From Deinococcus sp. AJ005 (lineage in GTDB: Bacteria > Deinococcota > Deinococci > Deinococcales > Deinococcaceae): a DNA stretch of 64,000 nucleotides. Position numbers and translations under genes: made by a program. Below, one piece after another: positions 27,794 through 36,612 of the stretch (position 1 is its first letter; each line of letters starts with the position of its first letter). The notes under the pieces were generated by a model. It made no database searches and was not told where the DNA came from. It saw only the letters and a list, made by a program, of their open reading frames with translations. The stretch is taken from contig NZ_CP044990.1 in NCBI RefSeq assembly GCF_009017495.1, positions 3,204,001 through 3,268,000 of the forward strand, read 5' to 3'.

Positions 27794-28639
27794 ATGTCTG
27801 TTCCCACCTCGCCCGATCTGCGCCCTGCTGCCGCCACACCGTCCACTGCCACCGCACCCACCCTGACCTCCCGCTCAATTCTGGGGATGCGGGTGGATGT
27901 CACCACCTACGCGGATGCCACGGCGCGCGTGATGGACTGGGCACGCTCGGGGCAGGGGCGCTACATCTGCGCCTCCAACGTCCACATGGTCATGGAAACC
28001 AGCGACAGCGCCGAATTCCGGGACGTGGTCAACGGGGCCGATCTGGTCACTTCCGACGGCGTGCCGCTGGTGTGGGCTTTAAAGGCGCTGGGCGTGCCCC
28101 AAGCCGAGCGCGTCTATGGCCCCACCCTGATGCTGCACGTCTGCGAGGCCGCCGCCCGTGAAGGCGTGCCCATCGCCCTGTACGGCGGCACGCCCGAGAG
28201 TCTGGAGGAGTTCGTCGTTTTCCTGCATTCCCACTATCCAGGCATCGAGATCGCCTGCCTGATCGCCCCACCCTTCCGCCCCCCCACGCCCGAGGAAGAC
28301 GCGCTGTACACACAGCAGATCGCCGATTCGGGGGCAAGGATCGTGTTCGTGGGCATCGGCTGCCCCAAGCAGGAGCGCTGGATGGCCGCCCACACGGACC
28401 GCCTGGACGCTGTATTGCTGGGCATGGGGGCCGCCTTCGACTTCCATTCTGGGCGGGTTCGGCAGGCCCCACCCGCCATGCAGAAGCTGGGGCTGGAGTG
28501 GCTGTTCCGCCTGATCATGGAACCCCGCCGCCTGTGGAAGCGTTACGCCAAACACAACCCGCGCTTTGTGGGCAAGTTCGCGCTGCAACTGCTGGGACAG
28601 AAGGTGATTGATAGGGGACGGACGGCGAGCAGGGGTTGA
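27794..28639 (+). CDS. WecG/TagA/CpsF-family glycosyltransferase
   Basis: 281 residues. The GT26 pattern is clear: LGMRVDVTTYADATARVMDW, YICASNVHMVMETSD, NGADLVTSDGVPLVWALKAL, GGTPESLEEF, FVGIGCPKQERWMAAH and GMGAAFDFHSGRVRQAPP. Family members transfer a ManNAc-type sugar to a lipid-linked first sugar. AAGGAG precedes the start, and the gap from the Wzy-like gene is 4 bp, so they are co-transcribed. The first 25 residues are Ala/Pro/Thr-rich and look unstructured. Confidence 0.93.
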   Translation: MSVPTSPDLRPAAATPSTATAPTLTSRSILGMRVDVTTYADATARVMDWARSGQGRYICASNVHMVMETSDSAEFRDVVNGADLVTSDGVPLVWALKALGVPQAERVYGPTLMLHVCEAAAREGVPIALYGGTPESLEEFVVFLHSHYPGIEIACLIAPPFRPPTPEEDALYTQQIADSGARIVFVGIGCPKQERWMAAHTDRLDAVLLGMGAAFDFHSGRVRQAPPAMQKLGLEWLFRLIMEPRRLWKRYAKHNPRFVGKFALQLLGQKVIDRGRTASRG

Positions 28640-28641
28640 GG

Positions 28642-29094
28642 ATGGAAAGCCAGCCTGACCGCTATCTCACTTCGAGGAAGAGTCGCAGAGTGCTTTATGC
28701 CCATCTGACAGAGCTGGCCCTGACTCATACCACCTCTCCTCTGCAAGCCTGGGAAAACGCCGTGCAGACCCTAGCCGCACAGGGCATCGGCACAGCGTCC
28801 AGCCGGGCCAAAGGTTGCCCCAAAGCGGCGTTCGTGGGCTTGGCCGAGCATGGCTATGTCCATGGATTCGCCGCCTTATCTTACAAACCTCTAGGGGAGA
28901 GCGCCAGCTACGCTCTATGCGCTTACAACTGCGCTATGACGAATCCTTCGCTTCAGCACCGTAAAGGAGACTGGGCGACGGCCGTCGCCGAGTGCGGACA
29001 CTCCCGCAAGTATCACAATGGCGTGCTAGATGTCGTCGCTGCGCTTATTCAGCACAACGCCTTCCTTCCGACAGCAGAGACGGCTTCACCCTGA
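28642..29094 (+). CDS. Small protein of unknown function, DUF6979-like
   Basis: 150 residues. RVLYAHLTELALTHTTSPLQ and AWENAVQTLAAQG lead to SSRAKGCPKAAFVGLAEHGY. The GCPK-AF-GL segment recalls a family of small uncharacterised proteins I associate with DUF6979, but this could not be checked. No signal or membrane segment. The start is 2 bp after the WecG stop, so it is the last gene of the polysaccharide transcript by position. Whether it takes part in that pathway is unknown. G+C is slightly below that of the neighbours. Confidence 0.65.
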   Translation: MESQPDRYLTSRKSRRVLYAHLTELALTHTTSPLQAWENAVQTLAAQGIGTASSRAKGCPKAAFVGLAEHGYVHGFAALSYKPLGESASYALCAYNCAMTNPSLQHRKGDWATAVAECGHSRKYHNGVLDVVAALIQHNAFLPTAETASP

Positions 29095-29151
29095 CCCACC
29101 ACAGCCCGGTGCGCGATCAGACAGTGGCGGGAAGAAGTGACCCTGCCGCTC

Positions 29152-29157
29152 TATGGT
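29152..29157 (+). promoter_or_regulatory. -10 element, leaderless start of antiporter gene
   Basis: TATGGT, 7 bases before ATG 29165. An earlier in-frame ATG at 29153 lies inside this hexamer, which argues against it. Confidence 0.6.
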
Positions 29158-29164
29158 TGAGCTT

Positions 29165-30421
29165 ATGCTGACCGCCTTCGCCACGCTGCTGTGTGTCACG
29201 GCGCTGCTGGCCTACCTCAACGAGCGCTTTTTCCACTTTCCCACCACCGTGGGCGTCACGCTGGCCGGGGCACTGGCCAGCATCGTGTTGATCACGCTGG
29301 ACACCTTTCACCTGATTCCGGGCGTGCGCGGCTGGGCGGCGAGCCTGCTGCAAACGCTGAACTTCACCAACTTTGTCCTCAACGGCATTCTGGCCGTGCT
29401 CCTGTTCGCCGGGGCGCTGAGCCTGGACGCCCGCCAACTGCTGCGCCAGCGCGGAAGCATCCTGACGCTGGCCTTTCTCAGCACATTGATCAGCACCTTT
29501 CTGATCGGCTTCGCGGCGTATTTCGTCTTTAATCTGGTGGGGCTGGACGTACCGCTGATCTGGGCGCTGCTGTTCGGGGCGCTGATCAGTCCCACCGATC
29601 CGGTGGCGGTGCTGGACCTGTTGAAGCGGGCCAGGGTTCCGGCCAAGATTGAAACCCTGATCGCTGGGGAAAGCCTGTTCAACGACGGCGTGGGCGTGGT
29701 CATTTTTCTGGCGCTGGCGGGAATCGCGGGCATCGGCGGGCGGCACGACGGCGGCGTGAATGCCGTGGAAGTCCTGATCCTATTTCTACGCGAGGCAGGC
29801 GGCGGGCTGCTGTTCGGGGCCGTGCTGGGGGTGGTGGGTTACCGCCTGCTCCGCAGCATCAACCAGCATGCCGTGGAAATCCTGGTCACGCTGGCGCTGG
29901 TGGTGGGCGGCTATGTGGCCGCCGCCGCGCTGGAAATCAGCGGGCCACTGGCGATGGTGGTGGCCGGACTGGTGATCTCGGCCAACCGGCATGAGGTGTT
30001 CAGCGAGGAAACCGGGGAACTGGTGGAGAGTTTCTGGGAAACCATCGATCAGGTGCTGAACATTCTGCTGTTCGCCTTTATCGGGCTGGACGTGCTGCTG
30101 ACCCGCACCACCGGGGCGCAACTGATCGCCAGCGCCGTGCTGATCGCCGTGGCCCTGGCCGCCCGCTGGATCAGCGTGGCGCTACCCTTCATGCTGGTCC
30201 GCGCCCGCGAGGGCTATGGGGCCTACACCGTGCGGCTGCTGACCTGGGGCGGCCTGCGCGGCGGCATCGCCATCAGTCTGGCCCTCAGTCTGCCCGCCAG
30301 CCCGTACCGCACGCATATCGTGACCGTGACCTACGCCATCGTGCTGTTCACGATTGCCGTGCAGGGCCTGACCATCCTGCCGCTGGTCCGCAGGGCCGCC
30401 GAGGCCAGCCCGGACGCCTGA
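29165..30421 (+). CDS. CPA1-type Na+/H+ antiporter (NhaP-like)
   Basis: 418 residues with about 12 membrane helices. Family motifs are intact: GALISPTDPVAVLDLLKRA, then IAGESLFNDGVGVVIFLAL with the ND pair that binds the ion, and TWGGLRGGIAISLALSLP. It exchanges protons for Na+ (or K+) at the inner membrane and helps control pH and salt. The start at 29165 is set by the leaderless -10. It stands alone; the neighbours are unrelated. Confidence 0.93.
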   Translation: MLTAFATLLCVTALLAYLNERFFHFPTTVGVTLAGALASIVLITLDTFHLIPGVRGWAASLLQTLNFTNFVLNGILAVLLFAGALSLDARQLLRQRGSILTLAFLSTLISTFLIGFAAYFVFNLVGLDVPLIWALLFGALISPTDPVAVLDLLKRARVPAKIETLIAGESLFNDGVGVVIFLALAGIAGIGGRHDGGVNAVEVLILFLREAGGGLLFGAVLGVVGYRLLRSINQHAVEILVTLALVVGGYVAAAALEISGPLAMVVAGLVISANRHEVFSEETGELVESFWETIDQVLNILLFAFIGLDVLLTRTTGAQLIASAVLIAVALAARWISVALPFMLVRAREGYGAYTVRLLTWGGLRGGIAISLALSLPASPYRTHIVTVTYAIVLFTIAVQGLTILPLVRRAAEASPDA

Positions 30422-30439
30422 AGCCAACTGGAATGCAGT

Positions 30440-30445
30440 TAATCT
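30440..30445 (+). promoter_or_regulatory. -10 element upstream of MDR oxidoreductase
   Basis: TAATCT, 7 bases before ATG 30453. Confidence 0.5.
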
Positions 30446-30452
30446 CACATTG

Positions 30453-31502
30453 ATGTTTGTCCCCAGGCAGCCCAATACCCCCATGACGACTTCAGAAAAG
30501 ACGATGTCCCGCGAGGTTCAACTGGCCGCCCGGCCCCAGGGTGCGCCCAAAAACAGCGACTTTGCGCTGGTGGACCGCGAACTGGGCCAGCCCGGTGACG
30601 GCGAGGTGCTGGTCCGCAACCTGTTCCTGAGCGTCGATCCCTACATGCGCGGGCGCATGAACGACGTCAAGTCCTACACGCCCCCCTTCGCGCTGAACGA
30701 GACCATGACCGGCGGCGCGGTGGGCGAGGTGATCGCCTCGAATGCGGACGGCCTGAGCGTGGGCGATCTGATGCTGCACGATCAGGGCTGGCGCACCCAC
30801 GCGCTGCTGCCCGCCAAGGCCGCCCGCAAGGTGGACGCGATGGACGGTGTCTCGCCCAGCGCGTACCTGGGTATTCTGGGCATGCCCGGCCTGACTGCCT
30901 ATGCGGGCCTGCTGGACGTGGCAGCCTTCAAGGAAGGGGACGTGGTGTTCGTTTCGGGCGCAGCGGGTGCGGTGGGCAGTGCCGTGGGCCAGATCGCCAA
31001 GCTGAAGGGCGCGGCGCGCGTGATTGGCAGCGCCGGGTCCGCCGAGAAAGTGGCGCACCTGACCGACAAACTGGGCTTCGACGCCGCCTTTAATTACAAA
31101 GACGGTTCGGTGAACAAGCTGCTGCGCGAGGCCGCCCCGGACGGCATTGACGTGTATTTCGACAACGTGGGCGGGGACCACCTGGAAGCGGCCCTGTTTT
31201 CCTTCAACCCCTTCGGGCGGGCGGCGCTGTGCGGGGCAATCAGCCAGTACAACGCCACCGAACCGGCCAGCGCCCCGCGCAATCTGGCGCTGGCGATCGG
31301 CAAGCAACTGACCCTTAAGGGCTTTATCGTCAGCAGCTACAGCCACCTGTTCTCGCAGTTCGTGCAGGAAGTCGGCGGCTGGATCGCGTCTGGCAAGTTG
31401 CACTATGACGAGACCGTGGTGGAAGGCATAGACGGCATGCCCGGCGCGTTCATGGGTCTGCTGGAAGGCCAGAACACCGGCAAGATGGTGGTCAAGCTAT
31501 AA
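30453..31502 (+). CDS. NADP-dependent MDR-family oxidoreductase (leukotriene B4 dehydrogenase-like)
   Basis: 349 residues from ATG 30453. The groES-like part has DGEVLVRNLFLSVDPYMRGR. The Rossmann part has FVSGAAGAVGSAVGQIAKLKG for the cofactor, then GSAGSAEKV and GIDVYFDNVGGDHLEAAL. Members reduce the double bond of enones using NADPH and lack zinc. The substrate is unknown. TAATCT 7 bases before 30453 favours that start as leaderless; homologues usually begin near the ATGs at 30483 or 30504, which remain possible. Confidence 0.92.
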   Translation: MFVPRQPNTPMTTSEKTMSREVQLAARPQGAPKNSDFALVDRELGQPGDGEVLVRNLFLSVDPYMRGRMNDVKSYTPPFALNETMTGGAVGEVIASNADGLSVGDLMLHDQGWRTHALLPAKAARKVDAMDGVSPSAYLGILGMPGLTAYAGLLDVAAFKEGDVVFVSGAAGAVGSAVGQIAKLKGAARVIGSAGSAEKVAHLTDKLGFDAAFNYKDGSVNKLLREAAPDGIDVYFDNVGGDHLEAALFSFNPFGRAALCGAISQYNATEPASAPRNLALAIGKQLTLKGFIVSSYSHLFSQFVQEVGGWIASGKLHYDETVVEGIDGMPGAFMGLLEGQNTGKMVVKL

Positions 31503-31862
31503 GGCGAGGACAGAGATAGACCTCCTCTCCATCGAACGCTCTGATCCCCAACAGGTCAGGGCGTTAGCGTTGCACTATGGCCAGAAAGGCGATGTCGAGT
31601 TCACTCCAGAAGCGGGCAAGTCGCTTGACCACTGCTAGGGACAGGCAACGTCTGATCAAGAGCATCACGGGGAGCCTGCGCGCCGCTGGTTACAACGTAC
31701 AACATGCCGCTGTGGCCCAGGCTCAGAGCCAGTGCACGAAGTTATCCGATGGTCAGGGCGTCTGGCTTTTGCCGTCCCAGCGCCGCCCCACCCCACAATT
31801 GACGCTCCCCTCACCTTCACGCCTCAGTCCTGAATCATGAACGTTGACGAGAATGGGGGGCA
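31503..31862. other. Gene-poor gap with decayed coding sequence
   Basis: From about 31508 to a TAG at 31637-31639 the plus strand reads as EIDLLSIERSDPQQVRALAL HYGQKGDVEFTPEAGKSLDHC with no start codon of its own. In another frame LTTARDRQRLIKSITGSLRA and GYNVQHAAVAQAQSQ follow. Together they look like one gene broken by frameshifts. The family is not recognised. The rest of the gap is the upstream region of the C39-like gene. Confidence 0.35.
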
Positions 31863-32882
31863 ATGCGCGCCCTTCTGCCCCTGCTCACCCTCGCCCTGCT
31901 GGGTGCGGCGTCGGCGCTGCCTGTCAAGGTCAGCATCGACAACATCAAGCACGAGTACCAGCGGCTGAACAACTGTGGACCGGTGACGGTGGGCATGGCG
32001 CTGAGCCGCTGGGGCGGCACCCTCAACCAGTACGACATCGCGCCCAAGCTGAAGGCGGGCGGGGGCGACGTGAACGTGTCGCCGGAGGAACTGGCGGCCT
32101 TTGCGCAGGGCCAGGGCATGAGTGTGCATCTGGCACGCGGCGGCACACCATTGATGCTCAAGCGGCTGCTGGCCGCCGGATTCCCGGTGATTGCCGAAAC
32201 ATGGTTCGTCACGCCCGACAGCGGCGGCATGGGCCATTACCGCCTGCTGACGGGGTACGACGACGCCAAGGGCAAGTTCTCGGCGCTGGACTCGTACATG
32301 GGCCGCCTGGGCTTTACCTACGCCGAGCTGGACGAGTTGTGGCGTTCATTCGGGCGCACCTTTCTGGTGATCGCCCCGCAAAGCAGGCAGGCCGCCCTGG
32401 ACGCGGCGCTGGGCTATCACGCCGACGCGGGCATGACCAAACGCGCGGCCCTGCGCGTGTCGCTGGCCGAGGCGGAGAAGAAAAACGACGCCGTGGCATG
32501 GCTGAACGTGGGGCAGGCCAAACTGAATATGGGCGATTCAAGGGGTGCGGTGCGGGCCTTCGACGCGGCGTTCGCGGCCCGGCCCGACCCAAAACTCGAT
32601 CCCACCCGCCCGGCGCGCACCGTGGGTGGGCTGGCGTGGCGCACGCTGTGGTACTCCTTCGGGCCGCTGGAGGCGTACACGCGCAACGGGCGCTACGACG
32701 CCGTGCTGCGCCTGACGAACGCCGTGCTGCACGATGCCCCCGCGCACGAGGAAATGCAGTACTGGCGGGGCCGTGCGCTGGCCGGGCTGGGTCAGAACGC
32801 AAAAGCCCAAGCGGCTTACCGCGAGGCGCTGCGCCTGCGCCCAGGCTTCGCGGCAGCACAGACGGAACTGGCGAAACTGTAA
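31863..32882 (+). CDS. Secreted C39-like cysteine peptidase with C-terminal TPR-like repeats
   Basis: 339 residues. A signal peptide (about 1-19) is followed by a papain-like C39 domain (about 20-170). The probable nucleophile Cys is in NNCGPVTVGMAL, the His in GGMGHYRLLTGYDD, and an Asp in ALDSYMG. The C-terminal 150 residues form helical repeats (VAWLNVGQAKLNMGDSRGAV, ALAGLGQNAKAQAAYREALR) like TPRs. It probably cuts peptides in the envelope, or only binds them. The ribosome site GGGGGG lies before the ATG. It stands 84 bp before the coiled-coil/TAXI trio on the same strand. Confidence 0.82.
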   Translation: MRALLPLLTLALLGAASALPVKVSIDNIKHEYQRLNNCGPVTVGMALSRWGGTLNQYDIAPKLKAGGGDVNVSPEELAAFAQGQGMSVHLARGGTPLMLKRLLAAGFPVIAETWFVTPDSGGMGHYRLLTGYDDAKGKFSALDSYMGRLGFTYAELDELWRSFGRTFLVIAPQSRQAALDAALGYHADAGMTKRAALRVSLAEAEKKNDAVAWLNVGQAKLNMGDSRGAVRAFDAAFAARPDPKLDPTRPARTVGGLAWRTLWYSFGPLEAYTRNGRYDAVLRLTNAVLHDAPAHEEMQYWRGRALAGLGQNAKAQAAYREALRLRPGFAAAQTELAKL

Positions 32883-32966
32883 AAACCGTAGCCTTCGTTT
32901 GAAGAGTAGGGGCGGACTGATGGTCTCTCCGGCAACCTCCTGCCCCCTTTCGCCGTATAAAGGGGC

Positions 32967-33722
32967 ATGAACGAACCTGTCCCCCAGGAGACGGTGATCA
33001 ACCTGCGGCCCTCTGGCAGCGCGGAGCTGGCCCCCCGGCCTGTCACGGCGGGCAAACTGGTGCTGGCCACCGGCGGCGGGGTGCTGGCACTGGCCGTGCT
33101 GGGCGGCGCGGCGGTGGCGCTGTTCAACGTGGCGCTCACCACCGTGACCATCGCGGCCTTTGGCATCGCACTGCTGGCGGTGATCGTGCTGCTGCCCGCG
33201 CTGATGCTGGCCCTGAACGCGGGCCGGGTACGCGCCAAGGAGGCGGTGGCCCGCGCCATGCCGCTGGAAACGCTGATCTTGCAGCGCACGCAGTTCGAGA
33301 ACCTGATCACCGCCAAGGGCCGTCAACTGGCCGAGGCCAACGGTCATCTGGAAGACTTCCGCCGCCTGATCGACACCAACCGCAAGGATATGGACGCCGC
33401 CGACATCGCCCGCTGGGAAACCGATTTGCAGGTCAGCCGCGACGCCTTTGGCCGCGCCCAGACCCACATGGAAGACCTGCGCGCCGATCTGGGTGAATTT
33501 GACCGCCAGATCAAGAAGGCCCGCATCGACACGCAACTGGCGCAGGCCAAGGGCAACGTGGCCTCCGCGCTGCAACAGGCCAACCTGAGCGCTGAGGACC
33601 GCCACGTTACCGAGAGCGCCCTGAGCGAGATCGCCCGCCGCGCAGGCCGCAACGCTGCCTTGCTGGACGAGGCGCTGGCCGCAGGTGAGCAGTCGGGCCG
33701 CGCCCGTGGAGGCGGAGCATGA
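32967..33722 (+). CDS. Membrane protein with long cytoplasmic coiled coil
   Basis: 251 residues. Two membrane helices (about 30-57 and 62-88) are followed by a long charged helical region (about 95-245), for example ETLILQRTQFENLITAKG, TDLQVSRDAFGRAQTHMEDL and ADLGEFDRQIKKAR. The latter is likely a coiled coil reminiscent of PspA-like proteins, but no family is recognised. TATAAA sits 5 bases before the ATG and may be a -10. It is followed within 10 bp by a 70-residue membrane peptide and then the TAXI gene, so the three look like one unit. Confidence 0.65.
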   Translation: MNEPVPQETVINLRPSGSAELAPRPVTAGKLVLATGGGVLALAVLGGAAVALFNVALTTVTIAAFGIALLAVIVLLPALMLALNAGRVRAKEAVARAMPLETLILQRTQFENLITAKGRQLAEANGHLEDFRRLIDTNRKDMDAADIARWETDLQVSRDAFGRAQTHMEDLRADLGEFDRQIKKARIDTQLAQAKGNVASALQQANLSAEDRHVTESALSEIARRAGRNAALLDEALAAGEQSGRARGGGA

Positions 33723-33732
33723 GGCCACAACG

Positions 33733-33945
33733 ATGACCCGCCCCCGCGTGCTGACTGCCGTGCTGGCCGCCATCCTGCTGTTGTGCGCCGCCGCCGTGTA
33801 TCTGGATCAGCAGGGCTTTTTCGACGGTGGAACTACAATTTCGACACCTGACAAGCCAGCTCAACCCGTCACTCCAACCGCGCCAGTCACTCCGGCCACG
33901 CCCCCAGCCACCACCAACGGGGACGGCTACGGCGAGCTGAAATAA
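33733..33945 (+). CDS. Small membrane-anchored peptide with Pro/Thr-rich tail
   Basis: 70 residues: one N-terminal hydrophobic helix (about 5-24, VLTAVLAAILLLCAAAVYL) and a flexible outer tail rich in Thr and Pro (PAQPVTPTAPVTPATPPAT). No family is recognised. The gene sits 10 bp after the coiled-coil gene and 23 bp before the TAXI gene. The ribosome site GAGG lies before the ATG at 33733; the frame is open further up to 33685, inside the previous gene, which is less likely. Confidence 0.6.
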   Translation: MTRPRVLTAVLAAILLLCAAAVYLDQQGFFDGGTTISTPDKPAQPVTPTAPVTPATPPATTNGDGYGELK

Positions 33946-33968
33946 ACCCCTTTCTCTGGAGGTCCACC

Positions 33969-34850
33969 ATGACCCGCGTTCTGAGCCTGCTTCTGCTGTC
34001 CACCGTCGGCCTTGCCCACGCCGCCGATCCCATCTCGTTCAACGTCGCCACCGGCAGCCCCACCGGAACCTACAGCGCCATGTTCAGGAACATCGGGCAG
34101 GTCTGCGCCCAGAGCGCGTATCTCAAGGAACGCGGCACGGGCGGCAGCCTGGACAACATCGATCTGCTGATGAACAACGAGGTCTCGCTGGCCTTCGTGC
34201 AAAGTGATGTTCTCAAGGCCAGAGAGCAGATCGATCAGGACCCGCGCATGGCGAGCATCAAGGCGCTGCTGCCGCTGTACGACGAGGAAATTCATCTGTT
34301 TGCCAAACCGCCCGTGACCAGCAAGAGCTTTCTAGGCAAGACCACCGTGACGGGCGTGCAAGCTTTTGGTGACCTGAAAAACAAGCGCGTGGCGGCCTGG
34401 GGAGGCAGCGTGATCACTGCCAAGGTACTGAGCGCCAAACTGGCGGTGCCGTACAGCATCGTGCCCGTCAAGGACCAGCCTGCCGCCTTCGCCGCGCTAA
34501 ACGCCGGGCAGGTGGACGCTGTGCTGGCGGTGATCGGTCAGCCCGCCCCCTGGGTCAAGGGGCTGAGCGGCGTGCAACTGGTTCCAGTGCCATTTAGCCC
34601 GCCGCTGAACGGCATCTACACCGCCGCCAAGCTGCGGTATCCCAACCTGAGCGTCTCCAGCGTGCCCACCGTGGCTGTGCAGAGCGTGCTGGTCACGCGC
34701 GATTTCAAGACCCCCGACAAGAAAGAGAAGTTGCTGGCCTACAAGAAATGCGCCGTGGGTAAGCTGGTCAACCTTCAGGAAGACGAGGGCATGCACCCCA
34801 AGTGGCAGCAGGTGACCTTCAAGACGTGGCCGTGGCCGGAGTACAAGTAG
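33969..34850 (+). CDS. TAXI-family TRAP-type solute-binding protein, orphan
   Basis: 293 residues with a signal peptide (about 1-19, ending AHA). The TAXI pattern is clear: ISFNVATGSPTGTYSAMFRN at the N-terminus, NNEVSLAFVQSDVLKAREQ, VAAWGGSVITAKVL, and ALNAGQVDAVLAVIGQPAPW. Such proteins bind small acids in the periplasm and usually feed a TRAP permease. No permease gene is present here, so it may instead sense its ligand for the two membrane proteins encoded just upstream. The ribosome site GGAGG precedes the start. Its 3' end overlaps the converging HTH pseudogene by 32 bp. Confidence 0.85.
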   Translation: MTRVLSLLLLSTVGLAHAADPISFNVATGSPTGTYSAMFRNIGQVCAQSAYLKERGTGGSLDNIDLLMNNEVSLAFVQSDVLKAREQIDQDPRMASIKALLPLYDEEIHLFAKPPVTSKSFLGKTTVTGVQAFGDLKNKRVAAWGGSVITAKVLSAKLAVPYSIVPVKDQPAAFAALNAGQVDAVLAVIGQPAPWVKGLSGVQLVPVPFSPPLNGIYTAAKLRYPNLSVSSVPTVAVQSVLVTRDFKTPDKKEKLLAYKKCAVGKLVNLQEDEGMHPKWQQVTFKTWPWPEYK

Positions 34851-35516
34851 AGCTGATCTCCGCGCCCAGAAAGCTGTTGATGCTGCGGGAAAGCTGATTG
34901 CCGTCCGTTTCCGTCTCGGCCCTGAAGGCCAGGACCGCCAGGGTGCAGTGCGGCCCCGAGGTGGTGTGGCCCTCGGCATGGGCTTCGGCCAGCAGGGCGC
35001 TAAGGGCACGGGCCAGCCGCCGGTAACGCTCGGGTGAGAGGCGCAGGGTCAGCGAGTCCAGATGGGTGGGGTGGGCCTCCAGACTGGCGCTGTCGGGCAG
35101 CAGTGGCAGCAAGACCGGACGCTCGCCTGAGCCGAAGCCGTACACGTCTTCCTCGCCCTCGTGCATCAGTGTCCAGGAACGTTCGTAAGCGCGCAAAAAG
35201 CCCTGACTGAGTTCGCGCAGGTCTGCCGTGCCGTTGCCCTCCGCGTCCTCTGGAGGCACCAGACCGCTGGGCACCCGGAATTCCCGCGCCCCCTGCCCGC
35301 CTCGCGCTTCACCTCCAGCAACAGGCCCAGACCCTCCAGTTTGCGGGCGTGGTGGTGCGCCAGATTGGCCGCCATGCCCGCCGACGCCGCAATTTCACTG
35401 GGCGAACGCGGCTGCGTGAACAGGCCCAGAAAAGCGATGTTCTGACGCAGCGCGCGGGCGGCTGGAACGTCACCGATTCGCCGCGTCTCTGCCTGAGAAT
35501 TGGTCATGATGCCCAA
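34819..35516 (-). pseudogene. HTH (ArsR-like) transcriptional regulator broken by a frameshift
   Basis: The N-terminal frame (35516 or 35507 to about 35294) encodes a winged helix: NIAFLGLFTQPRSPSEIAAS, then HHHARKLEGLGLLLEVKREA. The second frame (to 34819) continues as REFRVPSGLVPPEDAEGNG and a helical domain. One extra base in the run of five C at 35289-35293 joins them into a protein of about 229 residues from ATG 35507. The break is either a real mutation, a phase-variable tract or a sequencing error. The reading frame is otherwise well kept, so the change is recent. Confidence 0.75.
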
Positions 35517-35629
35517 TCTGAACCCGTGGCTTTCAGCGCGCGAGGGCCGGGACTGAAAGGGCGTCCGATCAACCAGAAGTCAGCACGGCACTCAGCCACC
35601 GTCAGCCTGCGCGTGCTAGGACTACGGAC

Positions 35630-36502
35630 ATGAAGCGCGTCCACACCCTGGCTTTCGCCCTGCTGACCGCCATTGCCGGAGCCGCGCCGGGTGGGGCAGA
35701 TCTGAAAGCGGCAGCCCTCCAGACGGCCCAGACGCTGGGCGGCGTGCTGCGGGATTGCCCCTCCAGTTTTGCCGGAATCGGCCTGCCCGAAAAGCAGTGT
35801 GTGGGCGTGTCAGACGGCGTGGAAGACGCGCGCCTGAAACTGAATGCGGCGCTGGCAGACGATCTGTACAGCGTGTGGCGCAGCCGCGATGAGCAGCGCA
35901 GCGTCTACAACTGGCTGAAAACGGCGGGCGGGTACGTCTACCTGCGTCTCCAGCCAGACCCAGACGGACGCACCCAGACACTGGTGTACCTGGACCTGCC
36001 ACCCGCCCAGGATGAATCCGCGCAGGCACAGGTTACACAGGCACAGGCCGGGCCATCCGGGGACGCACCCGCCGGGGCCACCCGGATCGGCGTTGTGATC
36101 CTGACACCCGCCCCTCCAGTCACCACCGTGCCCGCGCCGTCCCCCACGGCAGAGGCCAGCCCGCCAGCCCAGACACAGGCAGTCACCCCAGCGCCCACCG
36201 CCCCGGCTCCGGCCCCGGCCACACCAGACCTCGCGCCCGTGCCGTTTGGCCGCACGCTGAAATTGCAGAACGACAGGCTTCACGGCCCCGACGTGCTGGC
36301 AGTGCAGAACCGCCTGATCGCGCTGATGCGCCCGCAGCGCGCCGGGCAGGGCGACGGCTGGTATGGCCCGGCGACCACGCAGACCGTGCGCGTTTTTCAG
36401 AGGGCTGCCGGGCTGCCCATCACCGGGGCGGTGGACCGTGCCACCTGGAATCGGCTGTTCTCGGAGGGGGCCATGACATTCAACGCGCCCGTCACACCCT
36501 GA
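35630..36502 (+). CDS. Secreted protein with C-terminal peptidoglycan-binding domain
   Basis: 290 residues with a signal peptide (about 1-20). About 20-130 is a globular domain of unknown type with two Cys ([19 protein letters not shown]). About 140-205 is a Pro/Ala/Thr-rich linker. The C-terminal 75 residues are a PG_binding_1 domain ([42 protein letters not shown]). It therefore binds the cell wall from the periplasmic side; any enzymatic role is unknown. TAGGAC lies 7 bases before the ATG, a weak leaderless -10. Confidence 0.78.
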   Translation: MKRVHTLAFALLTAIAGAAPGGADLKAAALQTAQTLGGVLRDCPSSFAGIGLPEKQCVGVSDGVEDARLKLNAALADDLYSVWRSRDEQRSVYNWLKTAGGYVYLRLQPDPDGRTQTLVYLDLPPAQDESAQAQVTQAQAGPSGDAPAGATRIGVVILTPAPPVTTVPAPSPTAEASPPAQTQAVTPAPTAPAPAPATPDLAPVPFGRTLKLQNDRLHGPDVLAVQNRLIALMRPQRAGQGDGWYGPATTQTVRVFQRAAGLPITGAVDRATWNRLFSEGAMTFNAPVTP

Positions 36503-36612
36503 AAACCCGCCAGATGGGACCTCAATGAGATTCTTCACGCTGGAAGCAATCCGCGTTCTATGAGTGCCAGAGCGTCCTTTCTCACCTGAAACATTGAATA
36601 GTGGGAAGAGTC

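Noticed and set aside
31577..31840. 87-codon plus-strand frame before the C39-like gene
   Set aside because: The C-terminal half is low complexity and there is no ribosome site or -10; read as part of a decayed gene.
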